A stretch of 64,000 nucleotides of DNA from Myrica gale (Eukaryota; Streptophyta; Magnoliopsida; Fagales; Myricaceae), in assembly GCA_963930655.1 (NCBI GenBank), contig OZ005601.1:28272921-28336920 (forward strand), written 5' to 3'. The position numbers and the translations under genes are program-made. Shown here one piece after another: positions 47,801-58,160 of this stretch (positions are counted from its first letter, which is position 1; each line of letters starts with the position of its first letter). Under the pieces are notes generated by a model. That model had not been told where the DNA came from. It saw nothing but the letters and a program-made list of their open reading frames with translations, and did no database searches.

Positions 47801-49037
47801 TCCAATAATAGAAGGATTGATCAAGGAAGAAGGGAGGGAGTAGGGAGAGGTTGTCATCACCGGGTTTCCATCTGAAAATCTTGTATGTTTCATGTCAGCG
47901 TCAATGTGTTGTGTATGAGAGAGAGAGAGAAAAGGGGGGGGGGTCCGATGTTTGACCATGGAGCAAAATTCTGGGTACGTTTGAGGATGTGGATTGGATG
48001 TGAGAAAGCTTTTCATTAGTTAAATAGCTTTTCTTCCCCTCTTGGAGTTTCCATTTTTCCCCTCAAGGGAAGTGTTATAGCTAATATCCTTTTTTTCCTT
48101 TTTCCGAAAACCTAGGCAAGATCACATTCTAGGAATTGTTGTCCTATGGGTCCTGTTATCTTCAGCCAGAAGTGCTTTTTCTGTAGACCGTTTTCCCTCT
48201 TACTTAAACTCCACAAAGTTCTGGAAGTCAAATAATTGGCTGTTTAGCATTCTTTTTACACGTGCACATGTCGTGTATGTCTTTGGACCTTGAAACTTTG
48301 TAGGCCTTATCTTGCCATTATTCTCTCTTTTATACACTGTTCTCATGAGATGCTTCCCTTTCCTTGGGAGCTTATTTGGCTCTGAAAGGTCACTCACAAG
48401 GTTAGCTTCAGGGTTTTTCGTGACCTAGCTAATGGGTAAATGATTAGCTTGAAAGGGATATATTTTCTACCCATGTCCACTTCGTCAGGCCTAACAGCTT
48501 TGGTAGTTGCATGTATGCGATATCAATTTCGTAGAGCCTTAGGTCCTCTGGTGCAAGGGCAAACTCGATTCATGAGCTTGACAGAGTTACTATGGCTCAA
48601 GTAAATTTTAAGTAGCAGGTGGAAGTCATAGATGGGATCGTATCTTCTGAGTGCCGATTCGCTCTGAAAGGTTTCCCTTTTGACATTGAGAGGAGATCCT
48701 TTTAAAGAGTCTATACTCCACTGATCTAGATTGATAATCTAGTTTCAGGAAAGGATATTAGGATCCTAAATCCAGCGGTTGACTTGTTTTCATTTAGTAT
48801 CGCCTCGAAGATAGTTGTCTTTTTCACATATCTTCATTAAGTGCATGCCATTTGCTGCTTGGATTTTATTTCATGGATCTGAGTCTGTAAATTTCTGTAC
48901 CTTTTCAGGATGCTGTGGCTCTAGTGCAGGATATACCTGACGCAGAAGAGGCAACAAGAAAACTTATAACAGAAGCTTATGACCGAGGAAGTTCAGATAA
49001 TATTACTTGTATTGTTGTTAGGTTCGATGTAGCGTGA
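41840..49037 (+). CDS. Protein phosphatase 2C (plant group F-like)
   Basis: A Mn/Mg-dependent serine/threonine phosphatase. Eight exons join in phase: 41840-42075, 43631-43773, 43976-44074, 44186-44344, 44631-44717, 46048-46139, 46839-46910 and 48909-49037, giving 338 aa. The first in-frame ATG is used. Residues 1-78 are a low-complexity Thr/Pro/Ala-rich leader. The catalytic core keeps KRASMEDF (99-106), VFDGHGG with metal ligand D126, GSTASTA (182-188), ANVGDSR (198-204), [22 protein letters not shown] with D287, and SDNIT with D326. Position 291 is Asn where most plant PP2Cs have Asp (GLWN for GLWD), which is not a metal ligand. The sequence resembles WIN2/PP2C59-type and PP2C11-type enzymes rather than the ABA co-receptor clade. 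A decayed copy lies at 23911-24260. Confidence 0.93.
42187..42354. repeat. Three 56-bp tandem repeats in PP2C intron 1
   Basis: Units at 42187, 42243 and 42299 each contain GTTTTGGTTTGCTGATG and AACATCTCTTTTTGATTG and are essentially identical, so the expansion is recent. Confidence 0.92.
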
Positions 49038-50182
49038 GCAGACACATTAAGATTTTCACGTATCTGTCAGAAATCATGGATATCATGATTTAACAAGGAA
49101 AACTTTGACAATGATTTTCATCTTTCTGAGGTCTTGCAGCTTTGGTATCATTAAAAAGCGTCCATGCCAAGTAACGAAAAAGCCATTTCTTCGACTCATT
49201 TTTGTTTCGCTTTTCAAGACACTGCAATAGTGGGACTGGCAAACAGCTTTGAGTTATCGAAATGATTTTCTCTTTTTGGGCAAGTAATTTTTCGAGATGG
49301 TGGTCCTGAGCAAAAACTAATTCTGTGTTGAATTGATGTCCTTATGGCATTGGTGGAAATTCAGATGGTAATTAATCTTCAGCCGTGAAAAGCCGAGCCT
49401 GGTGTCTCAGTTGAACTCTTTTCTGGCGTGTTTGACGGCCCACTCAGTTTGTTTCATCTTAGGAGTGGTTTTTTTTTTCCCTAGGCAAGCAGCAACGTAG
49501 CATTAAAAAAAAAAAAAGAACAGTACAAACGGGAAGGGGAATGAGACCCCTATAAACACCCCAAAAAGTTACCAAAAACAAGAATAAAAAACAGAAGGAA
49601 AGAAAAATCTCTTGGACAAAACAAGTTTGTCGAGAAAGGGCCGCCGCAACTAGACGATTAACATCACTCCAACAAACTATAATCTTGAAGTCTTCGGCAG
49701 CGATCTTCAATCGAGAGTCAAATCTGCTACAGGAAATGAGGGGGTGACAGATTTGGAGGAGTTGTAGCAAGGCACCATAGTAGCTTCCAACGACTGAAAA
49801 GAAGGCTCCCGACAAAAGCGGGAAGAAACCCTAGACGATGTTAGAAACATGCGAGCTTGAAATGACCACACATAGACACTTGGAGGAGAGCCAACAAAGA
49901 GGATGAAGGAGGTAGATCAGAGGGTTGCAAAGCCAGAAAATGACGCGTGAGCAGAGTCCGGGCACTTGGAGGAAGCAAAACTGAGCAGCTCTTAACAAAA
50001 AAACAAACTCACAAAAAAAGAGAGAAAAAGAGGAGGGAGGGAAGGGGAGAGAGGAGAGGAACCAAAATGCCTTGCTATACAAAGGCAATGAGGGGGAAAA
50101 GGGGCAGGAAGGTTCTCGAGAATTTTGTACAAATAACTACTAAGTTCAAGTGAGAGCTTCTTTATGGGCCTCCACGCTTGTT
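49038..50182. other. PP2C 3' flank and antisense poly(A)-type element
   Basis: From about 49470 a T run followed by CCCTAGGCAAGCAGCAACG and a second A-rich tract starts a GC-richer block reaching about 50150. Its minus strand ends in an A tail like plant non-LTR elements. No reverse-transcriptase motif was recognised, and the target duplication was not found. Confidence 0.35.
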
Positions 50183-50190
50183 CCCGTAGC

Positions 50191-50597
50191 TAGGGCTGTG
50201 CAGAAGCGGTGGCGGTGGCGGTTATGACCTCCACCGCCACCGCCACCGCTATGGGCGGTTGTCCAAAAATGGACACCGTCCCCGCCACCGTGAAAGGAGG
50301 AAACCGGCACTTACCGGTGCCGGTTTTGACGGTACCGGTGGCGGTTACCGCCACCCCACCAACACACCCAAATCCAAATCAAACATCTCAAGAAAATCGC
50401 AAACCCAACAAATCCAGCAAATCGCAACAAACCCAACAAATCGCAAGAAACATCAATATCCGCAAGTATCCATTTGCTAAAGATCCAACAATTTTTACAA
50501 ACACTGGTGTTTTAACAAACCACATCCGCAAGTCTCCATTTAACGAATCGCAACAAACCCAACAATTTTTACAAACACAACACATCGCAAGAAAACA

Positions 50598-50634
<37 letters not shown>

Positions 50635-51005
50635 TCGATGCTTGCTGGTGGCCTGGTGCGGAGGGGGAGTCGGCGCCGTGCAAATGAAGGAGAGGTCGAG
50701 CGACATCAGAGAAACTCGAGAGAGGGAGAAAGAGGGGGAGTCGGCGCTGTGCAAACTCGAGAGAGGGAGGAGAAAGAGTTAGGGTTAGGGTTAAAGTTAA
50801 ATATCAAATACCTAACATAAAACGACGTCGTTTTGATAACCTTAAAAAAAAAAAAAGAGAAGATCGGTGAACCGGTGAAACCGCCAGAGGTGAACGGTTT
50901 CACCGCCACCGGCAAAATCCCCGCTAGCAGGGGATTTTGCTCACCGCCGGTACCGGCAGCGGTGTCGGTTAACCGGCACACCGCCGGTACCGGTGATTAG
51001 GCCTA
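50191..51005. mobile_element. ACCGG-rich non-autonomous hAT element (second copy of the family)
   Basis: It starts TAGGGCTGTGCAGAAGCGG and ends CGGTGATTAGGCCTA. A perfect 8-bp duplication CCCGTAGC flanks it (50183-50190 and 51006-51013). Both ends are saturated with ACCGG/GGCGGT words, as in 20457-21316. The interior carries ATCGCAA...CCCAAC repeats that are the reverse complement of those in that copy, a (GA)n run (about 50601-50632), a short TTAGGG-like stretch (about 50778-50792) and the palindrome AAAACGACGTCGTTTT (50819-50834). The 203-codon frame inside is compositionally driven and not a gene. Confidence 0.88.
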
Positions 51006-51439
51006 CCCGTAGCACCAACATAAACAATTATTTTTGTCAAAATTACGCCCTTTAAAATTTCAATGATTCATTTAAACAAAAAATAATTCTTTGATACGTG
51101 GAAGGATGATTTTATTTTCATAATATGTTTGCCAGTGTTATTTTCATGAGGGTAAAATGTACTTTTAGAGAAAAAAAAAATCAAAATGAAGAACGTAGTT
51201 TGTTCCAAGCAAAATGAATACAAGCCCAGTGTCATGTAAAACAACGGACCGAAGCATAGGAAAAAAAGGATCCTAATTAGAGGATATCGTCCACACCTAA
51301 TAGCTTATTAGCCACTTGGGATCAGGATTTTGCAATAACTCAAAAAGGAAATTTTTTTTGGCTTAAAACTTCTTAAATTCTTTTTATTTTTTCTATTTAA
51401 ATGATGGCGGTCTTGTCACATAAACTAGATGATTTTTTT

Positions 51440-51675
51440 AGGGATAAATACAATTTTGGTCCTTATAGTTTACGCGAAAATCAAATAAGTCCTTAAACTT
51501 TAAAACACATAAAATTAGTCCATGAAGTTTAAAATCATTCACATTTGAATAGTCCCAAAAGGACTAAATTGTTAATAGATTTAAAACTTTAAGGACCAAT
51601 TTGATGAGTTTTAAAATTATAAAGACTTATTTGATTTTCGGTCAAAGCACAAGGACCAAATTTGTATTTATCCCT
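51440..51675. mobile_element. MITE with inverted GGATAAATACAA-type ends
   Basis: The left end AGGGATAAATACAATTTTGG and the right end (reverse complement AGGGATAAATACAAATTTGG) are inverted copies extending into GTCCTTATAGTTT-like sequence. It is 236 bp and non-coding; the target duplication is unclear. Confidence 0.6.
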
Positions 51676-52177
51676 TTATATATATATATATATATATCAA
51701 GTTGAATTTATGATTAGTGTATGTCTCCTATTGCTAACTAATTAAGGTTAATAGGGTAAAATTTAAATAATTTATTTTGAAAATACTTATTTCGAGTTAG
51801 GTATAAGAATTCGTGGTAATCTTAATCCGTTTACTCCTTTTGCGATTATATTGATGAAGAAAGAAGATATAAAAACTTGGTGGAGCTAAAATGAGCATGA
51901 TCATTTTCCTACAAGGTGGAGGAAAATTCTCCCAAGATAATCTGTAATTAGCTCTAATGTTCAAACCCACTAGCTAGGAAGAGGCAATTTGAATAATTAT
52001 AGGAAGAAAGAACTTATTTTTAGCCACATAAATTTCTCTTATATAAAATTATTCATAATATTGGCCCGTAACCTTTAATGTTAGAAAATGTATAAAAAAA
52101 TTAAAATAGTATAAGGAAAGGCATAATATGTAGAGCCTTCCCTCCTTAGCGCAAAGAGTTTTACAGAGCTCTGAATA
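51676..52177. other. Upstream region of the helicase locus
   Basis: A short TA repeat near 51679-51697 and AT-rich DNA. No distinct promoter element is asserted. Confidence 0.4.
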
Positions 52178-52511
52178 ATGGCGATAGGAGGACATGTTCT
52201 ACGCGTGAGCTCGGTTTCGGAGCTGAAGCGAAAGGAGAAGCAGCAGAAGAAGGCAAAGTTTCGAGTCCTTAGGCCTAAGTTCCAATGTCTACAGAGGAAT
52301 CAAGCGCAAGGGCTACAAAGTCCCCACCCCAATCCAGCGCAAGACCATGCCGCTCATACTCTCCGGCGCCGACGTTGTGGCCATGGCACGCACCGGTTCC
52401 GGCAAGACCGCCGCCTTCCTCATCCCTATGCTTGAGCGGCTGCACAAGCACTCCCCCAGGGCGGCGCCAGGGCTCTCGTGTTGTCTCCCACACGAGACTT
52501 GGTGCTCCAGA

Positions 52512-54872
52512 CAGTGGCGGATCCAGGATCGATTTTCATGGGGTCGAACTTTACATGCAAAATAACAAGAATTTTTTTTCTTAGTAATGCAAACAATTTT
52601 CTTAAAGTTACAATATCGAAAATTAAATACTAAAAGCATTAAAAATAATAGAATACACGTACTGTACTATGTAGTACGATTGAGAAATGACAATTGCATC
52701 CTACCATGCAATCATTCATCCAGTCATCTCTCATCCTGTTACGCAAATCACTCTTGATGAGAAACTAAAGCTATATCAATGATTTCAGTCAATTATCTGA
52801 ATGCAGCAACACCAGCAAAGCTAGTATTCTGGATTCTAGCCAATATTAACGTGAAAGTCCACATTTAGAGAGAGAGAAAAAAGGGAAATTAAAATAATAA
52901 CCTGTAAAGAAGACAAGCAAAGTCACAATGAAGGCCCTCATCTCTAGAAATAAGCTCATTCGAGAATGTCAAACCCATCATCATTCCCCTCTTCTTGAGC
53001 CAAAATATGGCACAGAAGCTGAGAACCACAAACAATAAATATATAAAAATATGTCCAGCAGAATATATAAGGATCAATACAGAAACACCATCGTATCCTC
53101 AGATCCATTATTTCTTAGAAGACAACCTTCCTGAGAAAAAGATTCCTTCAACACATGCAAAACCGACAAGTCTCTCTGCAAACGAGGTGGAACTGCACAA
53201 GAAGAAGCATAAAGAAACATTGTTAAAAGCAATAGGACCCTCACACATGATGCAAAATGAGAATTATTCTCCAAAACTGCAAGTATTCATAGATAAACAC
53301 CTCCAAGCCACAGAAGAGTAAATGCATGAAGGGCTTCCTTTACTATTATTGCTACATGTAAGAAATATCAAAGCATAAATCATAAATTCAAACAGACCTA
53401 TGAATCCAATCTAAAGCCCACTTAGCCTTCTTAGCAACACAAGGAATGTTCTCGATTGCATTGAACAATCTATGCTTCTCTTTTGAATCCTTGATATATA
53501 TCTCCAAAAGCAAGCTGTACATTTCTGATAGTGGGCAGCAGAAAAAAATCGAAATCAGGAAGCATGCATTAAGCTATAGAAAGAAACAGAAGACCAATTA
53601 CAAAGCTCTACCAGAATGAATACTCTCCATTGCAATTTGAAATCCATAGAATGCCCGAGCCTGAGAGCAATGAAAAGCATTGAGGAGATTATAAGGAAGT
53701 AAAAGTTGATGCCAATACACACCTGTGACTTGGCTTGGGCAGTAAAGGGAAGGAGTGTAGTCGAGGTAGGTCTCTAATCAGAAGTTGGATATATAAGAAT
53801 GGTGTAAAGAATTGGTGCATGCTCAAACACAGAAAAAATGGAAATAGAAGAGAAAAAAACAGGGGTTGGGGGAGGCTACATTTTAAAGAAAGAGGTGAAG
53901 AGCTTTCATATAAAGCACCTATTTGATCCCCATTGGCCATCAAGATTCTTTACTAGTGCAGACTTTAGCTAATTTCCTCATGTCAAAAAAGAAAAAAAAA
54001 ATTACCATCACAGAATCAAGCCTTTAAAATGGAGAGCTTTTACCTCATAAAAGAAGATCAAGCATAACAGAGTACTCTGCCCACAGGCTGTTTCAAAGGA
54101 ACTTTTGATAATTAAGCCCAAAAAGTTATGCCTTCATTCCTATAGCAAATAACCAATGCTATTTGTACGATTTACGAAGTAACCAACTGAATAGGTTCAC
54201 AATTATGTTTTCCTGATAAGTCTTTCTTCCAAGAATCTGATATATAATCTCTCAAATCAATGATATTATCTTCTTGTTTATAAGTTCAGACATTGATATG
54301 CAACCACAAAAGGAGCCTAGGGGTCATGGCCCCAGCCCAAAAAGCAGGGAAAAAAATACTGTTAAGAACAACCACGACCTCCCTTGAGGAGCTGGAGCTG
54401 TCAAAAAAGTATTGCCTTTAAGGTACTTAGCAGCCAGAGCTTCAGCCCAATTTAAATATTAGGGTGCGATTCAAACCATAAAAACGCCAGTGACCCAAGC
54501 CCCCAACTTCCTTGTGCCTACAGATAGCTTCCCAACATGGATAATGTAGTCCTCGAAGCATAATTTTTGAAGTTACCGAAAGCCTTTATGCGCACAAGTT
54601 TCATGCCGGCAGGAGGAATCCGTTTTTAGCTGGACCCAATCACTATACAAGTGATTAGCAAAAGACCAATTGACGTAAAGGTCTGAGCAATAAAATTCAG
54701 CTAATAATGCAAATGCGCAATGATTGTAGTTGGCCTGGGCCTGAAGGGTGTCGGCCCAGGCCAACTTATTTTAAAAATAAAAAAATAAAAATAAAAACAC
54801 AATGTAACAAATTTTTTTTGGGGGGAGAAGGGTATCGACCGATACCCTCCGCCCCCCCTCCCTCCGCCCCTG
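52512..54872. mobile_element. hAT-like element carrying ribonucleotide reductase exons
   Basis: It starts CAGTGGCGGATCCAGG and ends so that the reverse complement is CAGGGGCGGAGGGAGG. A perfect 8-bp duplication GCTCCAGA flanks it (52504-52511 and 54873-54880), and removing it restores the helicase reading through LQTLKFTEELG. The 2361-bp interior holds four minus-strand exons of a ribonucleotide reductase small-subunit gene with introns and no transposase. This is a DNA-level gene capture by a non-autonomous hAT. Confidence 0.85.
52902..53661 (-). pseudogene. Captured fragment of ribonucleotide reductase small subunit (R2)
   Basis: Four exons on the minus strand splice in phase: 53661-53613 (ARAFYGFQIAMESIHS), 53524-53398 ([20 protein letters not shown] to [10 protein letters not shown]), 53192-53127 (SSTSFAERLVGFACVEGIFF) and 53018-52902 ([12 protein letters not shown] to [16 protein letters not shown]). 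R2 supplies the di-iron tyrosyl-radical subunit that makes dNTPs. The fragment keeps the VEG glutamate and the DEGLH glutamate and histidine, which are metal ligands in the family. The N-terminal half and C-terminal tail are absent. MMMGLTF replaces the usual MPGLTF-type stretch. All four intron junctions visible have GT-AG. No promoter or start was found for it, so it is a captured piece rather than a gene. Confidence 0.9.
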
Positions 54873-55235
54873 GCTCCAGACCCTTAAGTTCACCGAGGAA
54901 CTCGGCCGCTTTACAGGTTGGTTAATTTATTTTCTTAATTTGAAAGTTTTTTGTTTTAGTAAATATAGAACCTTGTTCTTGATCCGATGAGATTTACATT
55001 ACTTGCAGATCTTCGTATTAGTTTACTAGTTGGTGGTGATAGCATGGAGAGTCAGTTTGAAGAATTAGCGCAGAGTCCTGATATTATAATTGCAACTCCC
55101 GGCAGGCTCATGCATCATTTGTCTGAGGTTGATGACATGTCATTGCGTACGGTGGAATATGTTGTTTTTGATGAAGCGGATTGTCTTTTTGGCATGGGCT
55201 TTGCCGAGCAGTTGCATAAGATTCTTTCTCAGCTC

Positions 55236-56470
55236 TAAACAACCTAATTTAGACCCAAATGTGCGGAAAATACCTAGAGGAGGGGTGAATAGGTATACTA
55301 AAAATTTTATCCAACAACAATTTCCTTTTTGAAATCACAACCTATTCTCTGAAATATAAACTCAATCAATCTTTAACAAGGTTCTACTATCTTATTACAA
55401 ATCAGATATGCATAAAGAATAGATACACAGTAGATACACTAATCTGAAAAACAGAGACAACTGAAGATACCTCAAGTGACTCCGAAGTAACTACATTGGA
55501 CAAAACCAATATTTTTCAGATTAATCTTGTACAACCGAAACACAATCAGTAGCTTATCTAAACCTTAAACCAGAAAATCACAATGAATTCTTACCAACCA
55601 AATCAGTGAGGATATTTACCAAATATCACAGTGGAATCCTCACAATACAAAGAAACAATTGGTTAGTAAAATAGCAATTAATCAAAGCAAGAAAACAATG
55701 ATAAAGACGTAACACCAGAAATGGTTACGAAGAGAAAACTCCCTAAGGAACTTCCTTAAGGAGAAAAACTCTCCGGGCCCGTAGGCCGTTCGAATCCACT
55801 ACCTTCCAAAGGTTACAATGTGATCTATAAAAGACTAACCTAGCCTAATCAACCAACCCTTGAATCAAACTCGGTTTACCAAACCGAATCACCACTCAAA
55901 CATAGAACCTCTATGTTCAATATGGAAGCCACGATCTCGAAACGACAATAGATCTTCAAGCACAAACCTTGTGCAATCTTGGGCCAAGGCTGAAACCTTC
56001 AGCCTCACTGATTCAGAACTTCTGAATCTCTGATCTTCACAAAATCGAATTTGGGGGAAAAACTCCGGTGATCTTTAACTCCTTGATCTTCCAATCACTC
56101 AACACACCAAGCTCTTCATGTAATCAGATCTCCATCATCACGTGGAAGGCATTTCAGATCAGCAACCGAAATCTACAAATCTTGAAGTTCACCCAATCTT
56201 GGAAGCAAGAAATCTGAAAAGCTCTAGTCGAAACACCAAAAACAGCACTCTGTTATACGAACTGATTTTCCACCCGTGAGATGCAGATCCCCTTTTAGCT
56301 TTCTTTCTCAAGTCTTCTAGATGGATAGGAAAAGTCATAATTGCCCTTAATGAGGCCTTCTTTATAACCCACGGTGCAGCACATCAATTCCTATTTCTAG
56401 AAGCATTACTTATTATAAAAATACCCCTTTAAATATCATTCACGTGATGCCAATTAAAATTGCCGTAACA
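55236..56470 (-). mobile_element. Solo-LTR-like insertion in the helicase exon
   Basis: A 5-bp duplication AGCTC flanks it (55231-55235 and 56471-56475). On the minus strand it begins TGTTACGGCAATTTTAATTG, has TTATAAAG near its start and ends with CCTATTCACCCCTCCTC, then TTTGGGTCTAAATTAGG and GTTGTTTA (TA instead of the usual CA). The 1235-bp insert has no coding domain. The fragment at 10216-11351 is a related LTR. The insertion puts a TAA straight after LSQL in the helicase frame. Confidence 0.8.
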
Positions 56471-57780
56471 AGCTCAGTGAGAACCGTCAGACCTTGCTTT
56501 TTAGTGCCACATTATCCAGTGCGCTTGCTGAGTTTGCCAAGGCTGGATTGCGAGAACCTCCGCTTCTGCGACTTGATCTGGAAACTAAGATTAGCCCTGA
56601 TCTCAAGCTTGCTTTTTTCACCTTACGGCAGGAAGAAAAACATGCGGCATTACTATATTTAGTAAGAGAGCATATTAATTCTGATGAGCAGACGTTGATA
56701 TTTGTTTCCACAAAACATCATGTGGAGTTCGTCAATTCATTGTTTAGAGAAGAGGGGATTGAGCCGTCGGTTTGTTATGGTGATATGGATCACGATGCTC
56801 GGAAGATTCACATAACAAGGTTTAGGGCGAGAAAGACTATGCTGCTAATTGTGACAGATATTGCAGCAAGGGGCATTGACATACCATTACTTGACAATGT
56901 CATAAACTGGGACTTCCCCCCAATACCTAAAATTTTTGTCCATAGAGTAGGACGAGCTGCAAGAGCAGGTCGCACTGGTACTGCATTTTCTTTTTTGACA
57001 TCTGAGGATATGGCTTACCTTTTAGATCTTCATCTATTCCTCTCGAAACCAATTAGAGCTGCCCCCAGTGAGGAGGAGCTTTTGCGGGATATGGATGCAG
57101 TAATGGCTAAGATTGATCAAGCAATTGCAAATGGAGAAACTGTCTATGGGCGTTTCCCCCAGACAGTTATTGATCTTGTTTCAGATAGAGTTAGGGAAAT
57201 GATTGATACTTCTGCAGAGCTGACTTATTTGCTGAAAACCTGTACCAATGCATTTCGCTTATACTCAAAGACAAAACCGGTACCTTCGAGGGAATCTATT
57301 AGACGAGCCAAGGATTTACCCCGTGCAGGGTTGCATCCCATTTTCAGAAGTGTGCTGGGAGGTGGAGAGTTAATGGCATTGGCATTTTCTGAGCGCTTGA
57401 AAATGTTCAGGTGAATGCTGTAATTTTTTCCTTCTCGTTTTATGCAGGATTTTTTTTTAGTGCTTCTTTGGTTTGACTCTTGCCTTTTGAGATTGTAAAT
57501 TGTGAAGTATAACCTGAAAAGGGGAATGATTTTATTCTAGACCCAAGCAGACCATTCTGGAAGCTGAAGGGGAAGCTGCTAAATCAAAGCATCTGCAGGT
57601 AGCTCTTCACTTGTACAATTTGCAGGGGAATTTTGTAAAATTCGTAAATGCATGCTCCTCATCCCCTTTGGAAAACTTTCTTCCTTCTTGTATTTACTAG
57701 GCTTAAATTAAAAAACGGCTCCCTTTCTGTTGTTGATCAAAGTCTATACTCTTTGGTCTTGGTAATTTTTAGATGTTGTG

Positions 57781-58160
57781 GTATCTTGAATGTTCATTGG
57801 GTTATGCCTGAAAAGGTAGAGGATGTTTTATCTTGTTGGGGTAGGAACTTTAAGGATCCTTCAGCCAAGGCTATTTGCGGGATGATTCCAGCGTGTGTAT
57901 GGTGGTGCCTTTGGAGGGAGCGGAATAGAAGGTGTTTCGAAGATTTGGACAGATCACTAAGGAGCTTGCAGGGCGATGTGTTTCTTTCTCTTTTCTTTTG
58001 GGCTAATGCTTTGTTTGGAGGTTGTTTTGTGGACTATGCTGATTTCCTTAGTTTCTTTATTTGTATGCTTTGAGTGACTTCAGTACAGTCTTTGTACTGA
58101 TTTCGCTTCTTGTCTCTTTCTCTTTAATAAAATTCATCTTACTTATAAAAAAAAAAAAAA
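57781..58160 (+). mobile_element. 5'-truncated L1-type LINE in a helicase intron
   Basis: GATGTTGTG occurs at 57772-57780 and 58161-58169 around an insert ending in about 14 A residues. The insert encodes the C-terminal end of an L1 ORF2: VMPEKVEDVLSCWGRNF, then PACVWWCLWRERNRRCFED, the zinc-binding RVT-associated region, ending FICML and stop. It is a classic truncated retrotransposition product. Confidence 0.92.

Noticed and set aside
47580-48016. Imperfect hairpin and purine-rich stretch in PP2C intron 7
   Set aside because: A short stem near 47638-47682 and low-complexity DNA were seen, but no defined ends or target duplication.
50776-50793. Interstitial telomere-like GTTAGGGTTAGGG
   Set aside because: Only about two units, inside a transposon; not evidence of a telomere or fusion site.
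50209-50820. 203-codon open frame rich in Ala, Thr, Pro and Arg-Glu repeats
   Set aside because: It lies wholly inside a non-autonomous hAT element and is produced by GGCGGT words and a (GA)n run; other frames are equally open.
53689-54764. Small frames in the right part of the R2-carrying element that might be further captured exons
   Set aside because: I compared them with the expected N-terminal part of R2 and saw no match; no splice-consistent exon was found.
57648-58073. 141-codon frame that might be read as a gene in its own right
   Set aside because: From 57781 on it is the C-terminal end of a LINE ORF2 flanked by a 9-bp target duplication; the first part is helicase intron.
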